This document shows, in pieces, positions 9,944-21,850 of a DNA stretch of 64,000 nucleotides. Positions within the stretch are counted from its first letter, which is position 1. Every line of letters begins with the position of its first letter. Under the pieces are notes generated by a model. That model was not told the origin of the DNA. It saw nothing but the letters and a program-made list of their open reading frames with translations, and ran no database searches. The position numbers and the translations under genes are program-made. The DNA is from Hygrophila difformis (lineage: Eukaryota > Streptophyta > Magnoliopsida > Lamiales > Acanthaceae): the NCBI GenBank assembly GCA_030278955.1, contig JAOANR010000012.1, positions 1,019,858-1,083,857 of the forward strand, given 5' to 3'.

Positions 9944-11234
9944 TGACTTGGACGTCAAAACCGAACCACTAAATTATCTAGACCAAATTTCAAACGATTG
10001 GAGTCCCTTGATTTAGGAAATAATTCGGAGACGCTTATGGGATCGAACGTTTGAAGCGAGCTGATCAACACATCCAACAACCAATCCGAAACAACTTCGC
10101 TCATTCAGCTCGAAGAAATCGGAAGGAATTCAACTGTGGATTCCCCCACTTATGATGTAGGAAGCCATCGCCGTCGCCGGAGGGTCGCGGGAGGATCATC
10201 GGAAGGTCACCGGAACCACGGAAGCCTCACCGAAGGTCAAACAGAGCTCGCCGGAAAATTGGCCGGATGTTGGCCGGAGCCCGGCGGAGCCGCCGCCAGT
10301 CGTCGGACAAATTTTGGTCAAAGTCGGAAGATGGTCGGATAATATTAGACATTAATGTAATTAATATGCCTTAAAATGGCTAAGGCATGAAACATGGGAA
10401 AGTCAAAATTTTGTAATTTTGGGGGAATTTACGACCGCAGACTAGCGTCGTACGACCGCAAACTAGCATCGTAAAGGTTACGACCGCAGACTAGCGTCAT
10501 AAAGGTTACGACCACAAACTAGCGTCGTAAGCCACTTGGCTAGCGTCGTATGTCATCAGGCTAGCACTGTAAGCCACCCGGCTAGCATCGTAAGTCATCA
10601 GGCTAGCGTCGTAAGGCACCCGGCTAGCGTCGTAAGCCACCAGGCTAGCGTCGTACGACCCCAGGCTAGCGTCGTACGTCCCCAAGCTAGCGTTGTACGT
10701 AGTCTTTTTCTTTATTGTTTATTTTCTTGTAACATGTTTGGGGCTTTGGCAATTATAAATAGCCTCCCCCTCCATTTGTAAGATCATCTTTTGTTGAAAT
10801 TAAATGAACTTTGCACACTTGCAAGTCTTTCCAGAAGATCACCATTCTCCCAAATGAAAATGTCATTTTGGGATATCTAAACACTTGGAGATTGAAGGAC
10901 TCCATGTTGAATTTTAATCATCAAAAGGAATCAATGAAGATTGAGGACAAGGCATATGGACTTGTTTGCCTTCTCTTGTTGAAGAATTGAGGTGGTTGCT
11001 TCATCAACTTGGTTTTGAAGCTTACCAAGGAGATTATTACCAACACTTTGGAATTGTGAGGATTTGAGGACATGGCATATGGACATGTTTGCCTCTCCAT
11101 TGCTTGAACTTGGAGTTGGAAGCTTCCCTATCCATTTCATTTTCACTTGCTAGCTTAGTCATCAACAACCTACTACCTACTTGCTCCTTCATCTTTCTTT
11201 TTCTTTTCAAGAATGTATCCTATGATCCTTGGTA
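9944..11234 (+). repeat. 3' LTR of the gag-protease element
   Basis: It begins TGACTTGGACGTC and ends CCTTGGTA, followed by CAACC (11235-11239). It shares the TATA-like TATAAATAG (near 10755) and the same order of blocks as the 5' LTR. Its final dinucleotide is TA instead of CA, a probable point mutation. Confidence 0.9.
10430..10705. repeat. LTR minisatellite of about 20-bp units (second copy)
   Basis: The same GCTAGCGTCGTAAGCCACC-based array as at 4950-5190, with extra units near 10440-10530 that read GACCGCAGACTAGCGTCGTA. The copy-number difference accounts for most of the LTR length difference (1251 against 1291 bp). Confidence 0.9.
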
Positions 11235-11239
11235 CAACC

Positions 11240-11964
11240 AAAACTATGAAGAGAAGAGAGAGGTGGCTTGCTTCCAGTGACCACTTCACAGGGGGATTTC
11301 CAGTTGAGTACTATGGTGGGTAACCTGTTAATGGTGTAGGCAGAAGTTAGCATTGTGTCACCCCAATACAGTTTAGGTAATCCGGAGGTAAGAAGAAGAC
11401 TTCTTGCTAGCTGCACCAAGTGTTGGTGCTTCCTCTCAACACGGCCTCTCTGTTGGGGAGTGTAAGTAAAAGAGGTTTGGTGAATGATGCCAAGGGTTGA
11501 AAAGAGACTGCTGCATTTCTGGTTACAAAACTCGGTTTCATTGTTCTTAAAACTTTGACAGATTTGATGTGTTAGTTTTGGACAAGGGAAAGGAAATGGG
11601 ATAGGGAGGCAAAGGTATCTGATTTGGAGTGTAAAAGGAAGAGTCGTGTAGCTCTTGAGGCATCATCAACCACAGTCAACAAATATTTATGATTACTTCT
11701 GTCAGAAAACGGTCCCCATAGATCACAATGCACTAAATCAAAAATGGTTGAGGCATGAGATGAGCTGTGTAGAAAACGAAGTCTATGCATCTTTGAACAA
11801 TGACATATATCACAAGGTATTTCACTAATAGAATCAACATTCAAACCAAGTTTACTCATTAAAATATCTGAAGGATACCCTAACCTCTTATGCCAAGTAA
11901 CAACTGAATCAGAATTACTCAGTGGAATTGACAGTATGTAAGGAAGTCGGAGACTCTCTAACAC
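11240..11964 (-). pseudogene. copia GAG-pre-integrase and integrase core, N-terminal part
   Basis: From 11964 downward: WHKRLGYPSDILMSK and CDICHCSKMHRL make the His-His-Cys-Cys zinc motif of the GAG-pre-integrase domain. HCDLWGPF carries the first catalytic Asp, followed by LLTVVDDASRATRLFLL. Further down, near 11440-11560, come the text around ETEFCNQKC and QRGRVERKHQHLVQLARS (catalytic Glu). The position of the second catalytic Asp appears to read Asn. Frame breaks separate the segments. The gene continues beyond the inserted element at 4464, where the two halves share CAACC. Confidence 0.85.
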
Positions 11965-11996
11965 TATATGTGTAAAGTTTATTTAGGATATTAGCC

Positions 11997-12330
11997 TTAA
12001 GTAAGCACTTCACAGAATTCAAGTCCTGTGTAGGTGTCAAACACAGCAATGCAATTTAAATCTCTAGTTAGCTGGCTAATGGAAAGCAAGTTCATGACCA
12101 CACCCATAACATAACACACATTAGGGATTGTAAAATTATCAGACAGTAGTACAGATCTTATGTGTGTAGGTAACTTGCAAGAGCCGTTAGGCAAAAAAAA
12201 TAAAGAAAGGTGATGTTAAAGGCTGAGGGTCAATAAAGATAGAAAAATTTGCCCATAAATGACAAGTTGCTCCTGAATCAAACCACCACATAGAACTCAA
12301 GTAATGAGATGAGGATATGCTACATGTCAT
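11997..12330 (-). pseudogene. copia protease
   Basis: WWFDSGATCHLW near 12280 is the D-S-G-A active site of a Ty1/copia protease. It is followed, after a frame break near 12190, by NFTIPNVCYVMGVVMNLLSI and SQLTRDLNCIAVF, the usual protease-to-integrase linker. It sits directly after the gag zinc knuckle, as in intact copia polyproteins. Confidence 0.85.
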
Positions 12331-13509
12331 TTCTAACACTCCACCTGCAATGTCCGTGGGAGTGGGTATGCAAGTGTTTCCTTGCTGCTTGTTCATGTCT
12401 CTGATCAGTTCTTCCAGCTTGGAGATCGTAGCTTCAGTTGACAGATGAGAATGATGATCATTGCCAACAGACTTAGCACCACCAGATCCTTCTTGTCCAG
12501 AGACTCCATATGATGCTCCTGTCACTGACTTTCCCTTCTTATTGTCCTTCAAGGCTTTGTACCAGTCTGGAACAACGCCAGTCACCATGAAACAGTTGGC
12601 CTTCGAATGACCACTCTTTTTGCAGTGATCACGGTAGGAATTCTTGTTGGCAAGTTGGTAACACTTCTCCTTTAAGTGTCCAGGTTTTTTGCAGTAAGTG
12701 CATATGATTCGTTTTGTCGGTGGCACCTTTATCAATAGCAGCAAGTGCAAAACCACCATTTTCACTATGACCAGTCATTCCTAGTGCATCATTTTGAGAC
12801 TCAACTGAGTAAATTATTCTGTGAGCCTTACTAGTTGATGGTAGTGGACTCATCATCAAGATCTAATTGCACACATGAGCGTACTCCTCATTCAACCCCA
12901 TTAGATATTGTAGAACAAAATCCTTTTCATCATTTTTCATTAAGACTTTCAGAGTTTCCAGAGTGGTGGTAGGATAAGGCTGGAATGCCTTAAAGTCAGT
13001 CTAGAGCATTTCAAGTTCAGAGTAATAACTTGTAACAGATCTGTTACCTTGAGTAAGATTGGCGATCTTCCTTTTGAGGATTAGGATCTTAGGTCCATTA
13101 ATTGAACATAGCAGTCTTCAAGTTCCACCCACAGAGCACGAGCGGTAGGCGTATGAATGAATTGGCAAGCAATTTCCGAGGAAATAGAGTTCATCAACCA
13201 AGTGAGGATCAGACTGTCGTTTCTGATCCAAAGTTCCAGCAGAGGATCATCCTCAGGCGGATGTGGTAAAGTTCCATCAACAAAGCGAATCTTTGCCTTG
13301 ATGATTAAGGCAGTGCGAACTGAAAATCTTCCAGCTAGTCCAGTTCGTTCCATCAAGTTGTATAGTAGATAGCTGCAAATTAGGTTGATCGGCATTCGTG
13401 AGACGATAAACATCTCCACCGGAGTTAGCAACAGAATTTGTGGTTCCCGATCCACTAACAGGTGGAGTAGTAGTTTCCGATCCATCAACAGGCAGATTAT
13501 CAGCGACAT
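12331..13509 (-). pseudogene. copia gag with zinc knuckles
   Basis: The N-terminal half (13509-13081) shows FSVRTALIIKAKIRFVDGTL, DDPLLELWIRNDSLIL and ALWVELEDCYVQ, the Retrotran_gag_3/UBN2 pattern of plant copia gag. After a break near 13081 the text continues with KRKIANLTQ and a stop near 13000. The C-terminal part has one complete CCHC knuckle CTYCKKPGHLKEKC (about 12690) and a second, degraded one DHCKKSGHSKANC. The frame changes at about 13400, 13081 and 12750. Gag would package element RNA in cytoplasmic particles; this copy cannot. Confidence 0.85.
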
Positions 13510-13581
13510 AGTGCTTTAGCTGAAAAGGATGAACAAATCACGAAATGAAGGTGAACTGTATCGGATTTCAGGATCGATCCT

Positions 13582-13593
13582 GCTCTGATACCA
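13582..13593 (-). other. Primer binding site of the copia element
   Basis: The minus strand reads TGGTATCAGAGC directly after the LTR end CTCTCACA, complementary to initiator tRNA-Met. This fixes the 5' LTR at the right-hand side and the element orientation. Confidence 0.9.
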
Positions 13594-13727
13594 TGTGAGA
13601 GTTGGAGGCAATCAAAAACGATGGAGGGAAAATATTGTATTTCACTGGAGAAAATGAATTCTGTTACAGAGCCATCAAAGAGAAGGAGAGTATATATACA
13701 AAAACGTAATAACGCTTCTACCAACAA
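13594..13727 (-). repeat. 5' LTR of copia, U5-side piece
   Basis: It matches 281-411 of the 3' LTR. The rest of the LTR lies beyond the Helitron insertion at 27171-27252. The insertion point is the A/T dinucleotide that the other LTR shows as intact (410-412). Confidence 0.85.
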
Positions 13728-14099
13728 CTAGTAAATAACCCGTCGAGACTCGATGGACATAACTATATATTTTATATAATATATATACCTGTATTACATA
13801 AAGTAATAATAAATTATATTTTAACTACTAAAAACTGTGTATATATATTCAAAAGAGCATGTATATGATGATATAATTTAATTACTTTTAGAACTAACAA
13901 AGAAATCATATTATACTGTATTCTTTAGCTGATGTGGCTTATCCGGTACAAACCTAACAAATCAATAAAAATAAATATTTAATTAGTATTTTTATTTAAT
14001 TTGAAAATTAAATTAAGATAAAAAAAATTAAATATAAGTATTAAGCATAATATGAAAATTCTCTCACAATTTGCTGAAAATTTCATTGCTGAAAATTTC

Positions 14100-15600
14100 A
14101 TTGGTAGCGGCTAGTATAGCACTATCTTTATAAATGTCTAAATTTGAAGTGATGTTGTTCATATTTGTATATGTACTCTAAAAAATTGCCGCTATAGGAT
14201 CACCCGTAGAGTTTATAAGAATATCATCCGGAAATGTCACATCTGATTGTACATCTCCAAAATCAATACCAGCTTTACCATCACCTACATCAACTATCAA
14301 TTTTGCAAATTTTCTGTCATATATAAATTTCATTGTAACGACATTTCTTGTGGCATCTTGAGTTAATCATTCTTAATTACATATTAAAACTTTGAGCCAC
14401 ATCTTGCCACTGGCACGAAATATTGCAACATATCAGTTTATGGTTAAAAATTAATTTTGGAAGATAAAATTCAACATTCTTTAAAAATTGACATTGACTT
14501 TTGTCTATAATCATAACAAAACAAACTGCAAGTAAAAATTTTCTCATCTGAAATCGAATGGGAAATTTGATTAAATCAAATAAGCTCATAATCATTCTAC
14601 CATAAAGAATTTTCTACTTTCATGGTTTTCCGAAAATTAGTTTAACTTCAATTATATTGTTCCGTATCTTGGTTACTATCAACCTACTTCCTTTTCATAA
14701 TTTATTTGATGGATCTATATTCCTAAGAAGCATGTGCAACCCTCATTCAACTACATTTCATGATACACTAATCCAGAACAATTGATTGTGTTTAGATATT
14801 CTAGTGAAAATAATTCATTGGCATTATTTGTGCTTTCATTATCTTTACAAATATTGTTAGAACTGATATATATACACATTATCATTTCAGACATACATAC
14901 TATTATGTATCATTTATCGTATCAACAATCTCAGGGGTAGGGGTTAATATATAGTAAAAATATCTGAATTTAAAGTGGTGCAGTTTATGTTTGTATAAGG
15001 ACTCTCAACAATTACCGCTATTGAATCTTTCGTAGAGTTATAAAATTATCATCTGGAAATGTCTCTTCTAATTGTACATCTTCAATATCAATACCAGCTT
15101 TACCAATTAACATCACCTACATGGAGTATTCATTGTGTAAATATCTGCCATATATAATTCTCATTGTAAATAACATTTCTTGTAGTATTTTGAGTTAATC
15201 TATTTTAATTACATATTAATACCTCGAGTCCCCTCTCTCCAGTTATACGAGATATTGCAACATATCACTGACATGGGTAAAAGCTGGTTTTTGAAGATAT
15301 AGTCCAACCTTCTTTAAGGATTGACACTCACTTTCTTTTTTCTTTTTTATAGTCATAGTAAAACAAACTTCAAGTGTGAATTTTTTCTCTGAAATCAAAT
15401 AGAGAATTTGATTAATTCAGACGGGGTCATAATCATTCTACCAATTAAGAATTTTCATCCCAAATATTGAGCTTTGTTTTAATAAGAATAGAAGTTAAAT
15501 AATTTTATGGGGTAAATTTTTTGCAGGTAGAATTCTCGTCACAATCTAGTGGAATACCAAATTTAGAATGTGCAATTCTACCTCTTGGAATGAGTAGGGG
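14100..15600 (-). pseudogene. Decayed Helitron RepHel helicase fragments, partly duplicated
   Basis: Minus-strand translations match the C-terminal PIF1-like helicase of plant Helitrons. 14330-14100 reads VGDGKAGIDFGDVQ, FPDDILI, STGDPIAAIF and ILAATNE. 14920-14377 reads NCSGLVYHE, an NGTRLIVTK-like stretch, then FQMRKFLLAVCFVMIIDKSQ and VEFYLPKLIF. 15140-14930 repeats the first type (GKAGIDIEDVQ, TFPDD, then PEIVDTIND). About 15600-15210 repeats the second type in more decayed form. So an approximately 830-bp unit is tandemly duplicated. Stops and frameshifts are frequent; no Walker A motif or Rep HUH domain is seen. The same arrangement in copy 2 shows that the duplication predates their separation. 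Confidence 0.8.
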
Positions 15601-15813
15601 TAGCTAACATGATCCGTCTTCATTTTTCCTTATTATAGTAGTATGTCTCTTCTAGTTTCAATAGATTATCTATTTCAGATGTTAAAATTTCACTTAGTAC
15701 CGGCATTCTAGAGAAAATTTGCAGCAATTAGCCTTTCAATTTCTAACAAAGCTAGTTTTATATTTATTTTTTTCGTCAATTGCAAATCTGTTAATATATA
15801 GATTAATGAATTA

Positions 15814-16102
15814 CTTCATCCGTCTTTTTAAGTGTTAAACTTTTCTTTTTTGGGCATTTGGAAATAAATGTTACGTTAGAATATTTTGAATATTTTGAAC
15901 GTTAGTAATTTTTACTAATTATACTTAAATTATTAATTTTTTGATATTCTTAGAAAAAACTCAAAAAGAATAAAGTCAAATGTGGCTCATCTTATTTTAT
16001 TTATTTAGTTATTGTAGTTCTTTAACTAAATCAAATTTATTAACTTACCTTAAATCCCGTGTCATTTTTCTAGTATGACACATATTTATAAAATGGATGG
16101 AG
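15814..16102. mobile_element. Stowaway-like MITE in Helitron B copy 1
   Basis: Ends CTTCATCCGTCTTTTTAAG and, from the other strand, CTCCATCCATTTTATAAA, flanked by TA at 15812-15813 and 16103-16104. The same MITE sits at 43582-43862 in copy 2, so it inserted before the copies separated. Confidence 0.8.
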
Positions 16103-16633
16103 TATTTCTTAAAAAAAAAGATTAAACAAAATTAAATTTTCCTTCTTTATTTACTGATAGATCTATTCGAACCCCCCAATAACTCTTTATACACCCGACT
16201 TTTATTTATAATATGCTTTACAAAAATAATTAATTTACTCTAAATCAATTATCCATAAAATATGAATTTCAAAATTCCCTTAATAATTATAATTGTTTTG
16301 TATTATTTTTAATATAATAAAATATATAAGATTTAGTATATATTTGTATATAATTATAATAATAAAATTATAAAATATATTTTTAACGAATAGCAACTAT
16401 ATAATTGTATATTACTTCTAGGAGAATTGACATATTTTTGTGAAAATATGGCCTATATATACAAATATTTTCCATATATTCATTAATATATCTTTTAATA
16501 ATATAAATTACATATATACACTGCGAATTCCATAAAAATTTAAAATTCTAATTTTTTAAAAAACTGAAAATTGTGGGAACTCCATATAAATTGAAAATTA
16601 AATATCTTTTAAAAACTAAAAATTGCGGTTGCT

Positions 16634-19232
16634 TGTAACACCCCGATTTAATAGCACATAATTAATTTGATTAATTATGGTTAATTGACTAAATACTCGT
16701 TGCATGGATTAATTGTAGGTGAGAATGAGACTGAAATGGAAGAATAAGTGGGCTCAAACCCACAATAGAATAAGAGCTCAAGTGCTCAAGTGAGTGCATT
16801 ATGGTGGAGATGGCTCAAAACAAGTGAATCAAGTCAATAACCCATCTTCCAACCCGACCCATTTTTCCACCCGGGTCGACCCATATCCCACTAAAACCCC
16901 CAAATCAGGCAATTCATGCCCATTTGCAACTCACACATCCAAAATTAGGGCCATTCCCGTTTTTGGGAGAAGGGGGTGAAGAAATGGTGTCTTTGGGAAG
17001 GATTTGGCAATTTTGAGTTTAAGGAAGGTTGGGGGACTGACTAAACATCCTTTGGTGAGTATTTTCCTTACCTTGTTTCACATTATTGATGAGTTTTGAG
17101 GTGGTTTTGGTGGGTGCTCATGGGGGTGACGGGAATGAAGGTTTTGGTGAATCTTTTTGTAGATTTGTATGCTTTGGAGGCTTGGAATCTTGCTAGGGGA
17201 GCTAGATTGGTGTTGTGAGGGCTTGGGTAAGTTCTCTAACTCATTTTGATGTTGTGAAATCAGATTATGGCTCCCTTTTGTTGCATGTTGGAAAATCCCC
17301 AAATTTGTAGATGAGTTTTGATGATTTGGTTGATTTCTTGCAATGTAGACTTGGATTTGTTGATTTGGAGCTTGGAGGTTGAAGGGGGGAGGCTTGTGGA
17401 CTCATCTAATCCAAGGCAAGAGTAGGATTTAGCTCAAAGTGGGGGAAAAATGGAAGAAGAATCGAAGGGGAACGCAGAACAGCGTTTGTTGTTCTGTTTG
17501 CGCTCAGACGGGGCGCCACCAAGCCTTGGCGGCGCCCAGAAATGACCCGGAGCGCCAATTCGGCGCCCCTGTTCACTGGGACTCAGACCCAGGCGCCACC
17601 ATGCCTGGGTGGCGCCTAAATGTGGTCTGAGGCGCCACTCTGGCGCCTCCTGTGCACCCCAAAAACCCACAAACTTGAATTGGCTCTAACTTACTCGTTT
17701 CTAATCCGATTTTCGCAAACCATATATGAATCTGACCCTACTCGGAACAAGGATTTCAAATATGCAATTGGAATTAAGAAATAATGACTCCTTCAAAAAT
17801 TTATTTATAGGAGTTTATAACCTCGGGGTGTCCCTTGCGTGCCGATTCGTTGTTTCTTCCATTTTCTTTTCCTTCCGTATTTTATCGTTTCCTACTCGTT
17901 CTAGGCTTCGAGAAATGTTTTTAAATGGTCTAATCCTGGTTGGTACTTGATTCATAACTATTGGTATTGGATTGTGGAATCTACCATGCCTTAGAAATTA
18001 AGGAGATTCGAGTGACCTTGTACTTAACTCTTGTAACAGAGTTGCGAGCCAATATGTGGGGTTTGGCTAACCCGGAATCTAAATTCTAGTCTTGGAACTT
18101 GGAAATTATCTTAGTATGCTTCCGAGTCATGAGATTGGGCATGCGTTTGACATTATTATGATTGGTGACTTTATGCTTTCGAGGATACAAATCTCATGTT
18201 TATGCTTTCGAGTTGTTAAACTGGGCATACATGAATATTTGATTATCTTGGGCATATATATATTGTGCTGATTATGTGTTATGCTTTCGAGAACTTATTT
18301 CTGGGCATGTAAGCTTTCGAGAGCGAGATGCTCTGGGCTCTACCCGCTGTCTGTGGTTCGATCCTTGGGGATGCCACTCCGTAAGTCCACTTACCCCTTT
18401 ATGCATGTAGTGTCCGCGGCGGGGGCACTGTAGGCATCTCTTTCGACCATTAAGGAGAGGTGGATCCTTAATGGGAAAGAATGCCGGCCATGGTATTAGG
18501 ATGCGCGCTAGACATACTTATATGCTGCATTTAGGGTAGATAGACACTTTAGGTCATAACATTTCATCTCATCATCCATCATTCATATTATTATCTGTTT
18601 TGCAGTGTATGACGTGGTTGAAGCACCGGTATGGGACGGTGTGATGTTTTAATTATGTATTTAATTATGCAATTATATAAACTGTTAATAACCCTTCTAA
18701 AAGCTTATTCCCTGTTTCCCAGCTTTTCCTACTCTTGCTCAGTACTTTATGTACTGACACCTTGCTTTTTGTCTGTTTTATAGATACTCCCGAGGAGGAC
18801 GCAGTGCATGAGCATAACGACGAGTTTGGAGCTGAGTGATCTAGTAGGATTGCATTGATAGGTCTTGATTGAGTTGATGTATTAGACTCTATGCTATCTA
18901 GTTGTGACTAGCTTGTTATTTTTAGTATTGTCTGACGGTTGGGATTGGCTTGAGAACCCTTGTTTTGTTATTTTCCCTGTATACTTGGTATTTGGACTGG
19001 TTAACGTGAGTACCGAGGTGAGGTACTGTATGTGGCTTGTAGCCGAGACTTGATGATTATGTGTTAGACATGTTTCTGTTGCTTACTCTTTTACTCTATT
19101 GTTATTCTCTGTTGGATTTTCTGATTACCAGGCTTCGTGTTATTGAACTTAAATTGATTGGCCAACAGTTTAAGTGAGGTAACACGACAGTGACGTCAGC
19201 AAAAATTAGTTTAAAATTTTTGGGGCATTACA
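16634..19232 (+). repeat. 5' LTR of the plus-strand gypsy element
   Basis: 2599 bp, TG to CA bounded. It carries four GC-rich hairpins (17511-17647) and a zone of repeated TATGCTTTCGAG/CTGGGCAT words (18110-18330). The small open frames in it have no recognisable product. Confidence 0.95.
17511..17647. repeat. Four consecutive GGCGCC-based hairpins in the 5' LTR
   Basis: Hairpin 1 (17511-17537) has arms GGGCGCCACCAAG and CCTTGGCGGCGCCC. Hairpin 2 lies around GCGCCAATTCGGCGC (17552-17566). Hairpin 3 (17592-17616) has perfect 9-bp arms GGCGCCACC/GGTGGCGCC. Hairpin 4 (17631-17647) has 7-bp arms GGCGCCA/TGGCGCC. The same series recurs in the 3' LTR at 24345-24481. Confidence 0.9.
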
Positions 19233-19235
19233 TGT

Positions 19236-19248
19236 TGGTATCAGAGCC
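19236..19248 (+). other. Primer binding site of the plus-strand gypsy element
   Basis: TGGTATCAGAGCC lies three bases after the 5' LTR and is complementary to initiator tRNA-Met. Confidence 0.9.
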
Positions 19249-19400
19249 ATGTGTGCTCTTATGTGCTTAGAATTTGACACAAGCATGTGGTGAGGTGTGT
19301 GGGGGAATGCATATAGTATAGGATTTGCATTGGATTATGCGTATATTCCTGTTGTACAGCATTATTTTTGGGATAACTGCGTACCTTATGAGATTGAGTT

Positions 19401-19950
19401 TTGGTTTGTGAGCCAAACCACGATCAATTCATAAGGATATCCCGGGAGATCTATACTTACTTAATTGATATTCGGTATCATTACCAAATGTTACTCAATG
19501 GTTTGTTATGTTTGAGTACAGGATACCGTCGCGCAGAGTTGGAAACCGAGAGGCGGAAGGGCCTCATAGAAATTCGGGACTGGCAATTGGTGACGATGGG
19601 CAGTATAATGTCAGTGAAAGAATGACCTCACTAAAGGGAAGGGCCTTCATTCAGATGAACTGTTGGGAGTTAATGGGGGACTTCGCCTGGAAGATGAACC
19701 AGTTTCACGACCACTGCCACTAAGGCCTTTACCTTTCGATTCCGTTCAGCTTATGCCACAGATGTTCTCAGTTATGCAGAACATTAATCAGGGACAGAGA
19801 GTCGATCCAATTCATCCCAATAGGCATCTTGTGGATTCAGCGCTACGTTGGTGGCGAACTTGTGAGAACGAGTTTGTGAAGAGATCAAGATTTACTTGGG
19901 AGGCGTTCTGCTATACCTTGCGATCTCATTCTAAATCCCTCAAATAATGG
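19401..19950 (+). pseudogene. gypsy gag remnant
   Basis: A short piece of Retrotrans_gag is visible: LVDSALRWWRTCENEFVKRS followed by FTWEAFCYTLRSHS (19820-19940), the conserved capsid segment with paired Trp. The upstream text shifts frame near 19510 and 19665. After TAA at about 19945 the rest of capsid, the zinc knuckle and most of the protease are missing or unrecognisable. An intact Tekay-type gag is several hundred residues longer, so this is a deletion derivative. Confidence 0.75.
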
Positions 19951-20356
19951 ATTTCAAGAGGAGGGAGTTCCTCACTTTGGAGCAAGTGGAGACATGACAG
20001 TTCAAAATATTACCAGCGCTAAGTGGAGCATGCTGTATTATTGTAAGTCATTATGCGGATAGTGCCACATATTGTTGAATGTGTAGGTACTATATTTGTT
20101 GACAACGTGCTAAACTTGGACACCGTGCTCACTTATGTCCTCAGATATGATATCCGAACACCGGATGGGACCTTTGATGACTTATCATCTTCCTGTGTCA
20201 TTACCATCTTGTGATATAATACGATGTGAACGGATAGGACCCAATGCACGTATAACTATAAAGGATTCGGGAGTTCAGCACTGATCTCGTGGTGCTAGAC
20301 TTGGCGGATTCCAATGTCACAATGGGAATGGATTGATGTCCTAGTACAAGGCTAGA

Positions 20357-21322
20357 TTGGATTTCAGAGTACCAAGAATATTCTTCGACAATCAAGAAGG
20401 TGAGAAAGTGATGTATTACCCTAATGTTCGAGTTGTATCCTCCGCGTCTTCTGCGGTGTTAAACAAAAATGAGTACCTGGCGCATATCTACTATGTGCAC
20501 GAGATCACACCACCTACATCAAGGCCAGCAGTGTCACGAATTCCTATCACCTCAGAATCTTCCGTTGTACTTTTGGTGAGATACCCGGGAGATAAATTTG
20601 TGCCAGGGGCAACGCCGATTGCCAAGGCTCCTTACCGGATGGCTCCTGCAGAATTGAGAGAGTTGAAAGAACAACTCAAGGATCTACTTGATAAGGGATA
20701 TATTCAGCCCAGCGGTTCACCTTGGGGAGCACCGGTAATCTTTGTGAGGAGAAGGATGGGAGTTGAGGATGTGCGTCGATTACCGCGGACTTAATCAGGT
20801 AAGGTCAAGAACCGACATCCATTACTGAGGATCGATGACTTGTTTGATCAGTTGAAAGGCGCTTCTACGTTTCTAAGACTAATTGAAGCTTCGGATATTC
20901 GTCAGATTCGAATAACGAAAAGAAACCGCAAGAGAACATCCTTCCGAACACGTTATGGTTATTTGGAGGTTACGGTGATACCGTTCGAATTGACCAATGC
21001 ACAAGTGGTCTTCATGAACTTGATGCACCGTGTGTTCAAACCATGGCGGGACGTGTGCGCAGTTATTTTCATCGATGATATCTTGGTATACTCTTCCGAT
21101 CTACAGACGCATAAGGAGCATCTCATAACAGCTTTTCAGGTGCTCATGGAGCATAAGTTGTATGCTAAGCTTTCGAGGTATGAATTTTGGATGGATAAGG
21201 TCGCTTTTCCTGGACATATCATCCGGGAGAAGGAATTTATGTGGATCCAGCTGAGGTTGAGGCAGTATTGTAGTGGAATCTACCAACTACTACCAGTAAG
21301 GTACGTAGTTTCCTTGGGTTAG
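20357..21322 (+). pseudogene. gypsy protease end and reverse transcriptase
   Basis: 20357-20794 holds the protease-RT junction and the RT start: [38 protein letters not shown]. The following substrate-binding segment changes frame near 20750 ([14 protein letters not shown]). 20840-21322 has FRTRYGYLEVTVIPFELTNA and the catalytic FIDDILVYSSD with both aspartates. After that, IIREKEFMWI is shifted at about 21240. Several conserved positions in the fingers are altered (LIEASDIRQIRI in place of the usual D-L-x-S-G-Y pattern), so the enzyme is inactive as it stands. Confidence 0.88.
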
Positions 21323-21850
21323 TGGGATACTACAGGAGGCTCATTGAGGGGTTCGCAAGCATTGCTCGACCCCTGACTCAGTTTTCGAGGAAAGATGTAC
21401 CTTCCCAGTGGGGCGAGGATTGCGAAAGGCATCTGATCTATTGAATGAGAAGGTGACGAAGCTCCAGTTTTGGTATTACCCGATGAATCTGGGGAATATG
21501 AGGTATACACCGATGCTTCTCATCGAGGATTTGGAGGCGTGCTTATGCAGAATGTCAGGGTGATTGCACATGCCTCTAGGCAATTGAAGCCTCATGAGCT
21601 AAATTACCTGACTCATGACTTGAAGATGGCAACAGTCGTACATGCATTGAAGATTTGGAGACATTATCTTTACGGTGCTAAGTGTCAGATCTATTCTGAC
21701 CACAAGAATCTCAAGTGTCTCTAGACTGCAGAGAAGATGAGTGGGAGACAGCGAAGGTCGTTGGAGTTCTTGCAGGATTATGACACTAGCATTCAGTACA
21801 TTGAAGGAAAGGCGAACCGTGTGACTGATGCGCTCAGCAGGAAGGGACAC
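21323..21850 (+). pseudogene. gypsy RNase H
   Basis: After RT connection text (GYYRRLIEGFASIARPLT at about 21328-21380) comes [20 protein letters not shown], carrying the first catalytic Asp. [35 protein letters not shown] (second Asp) and the end IEGKANRVTDALSRK follow. A TAG at 21722-21724 interrupts the frame just before the TAEKMSGRQRRS stretch. Otherwise the domain is complete. Confidence 0.88.

Larger units (their letters stand above)
4470..11234 (+). mobile_element. Non-autonomous LTR retrotransposon with gag and protease only
   Basis: LTRs at 4470-5720 and 9944-11234, flanked by the 5-bp duplication CAACC (4465-4469 and 11235-11239), interrupt copia integrase exactly at a Ser-Phe-Gly-Cys codon stretch. 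A tRNA-iMet primer site lies at 5733-5745 and a polypurine tract at 9932-9943. The 4.2-kb interior codes only for a gag-like protein and a gypsy-type aspartic protease. After the protease stop at 9485 only about 460 bases remain, too few for reverse transcriptase, RNase H or integrase. It must rely on a partner for copying and integration (inference). It resembles Ty3/gypsy-derived TR-GAG or LARD-type elements. Confidence 0.85.

Noticed and set aside
19236..19248. Possible tRNA genes suggested by TGGTATCAGAGCC words
   Set aside because: These are primer binding sites next to LTRs (also 5733, 13582, 57795, 63363); no cloverleaf surrounds them.
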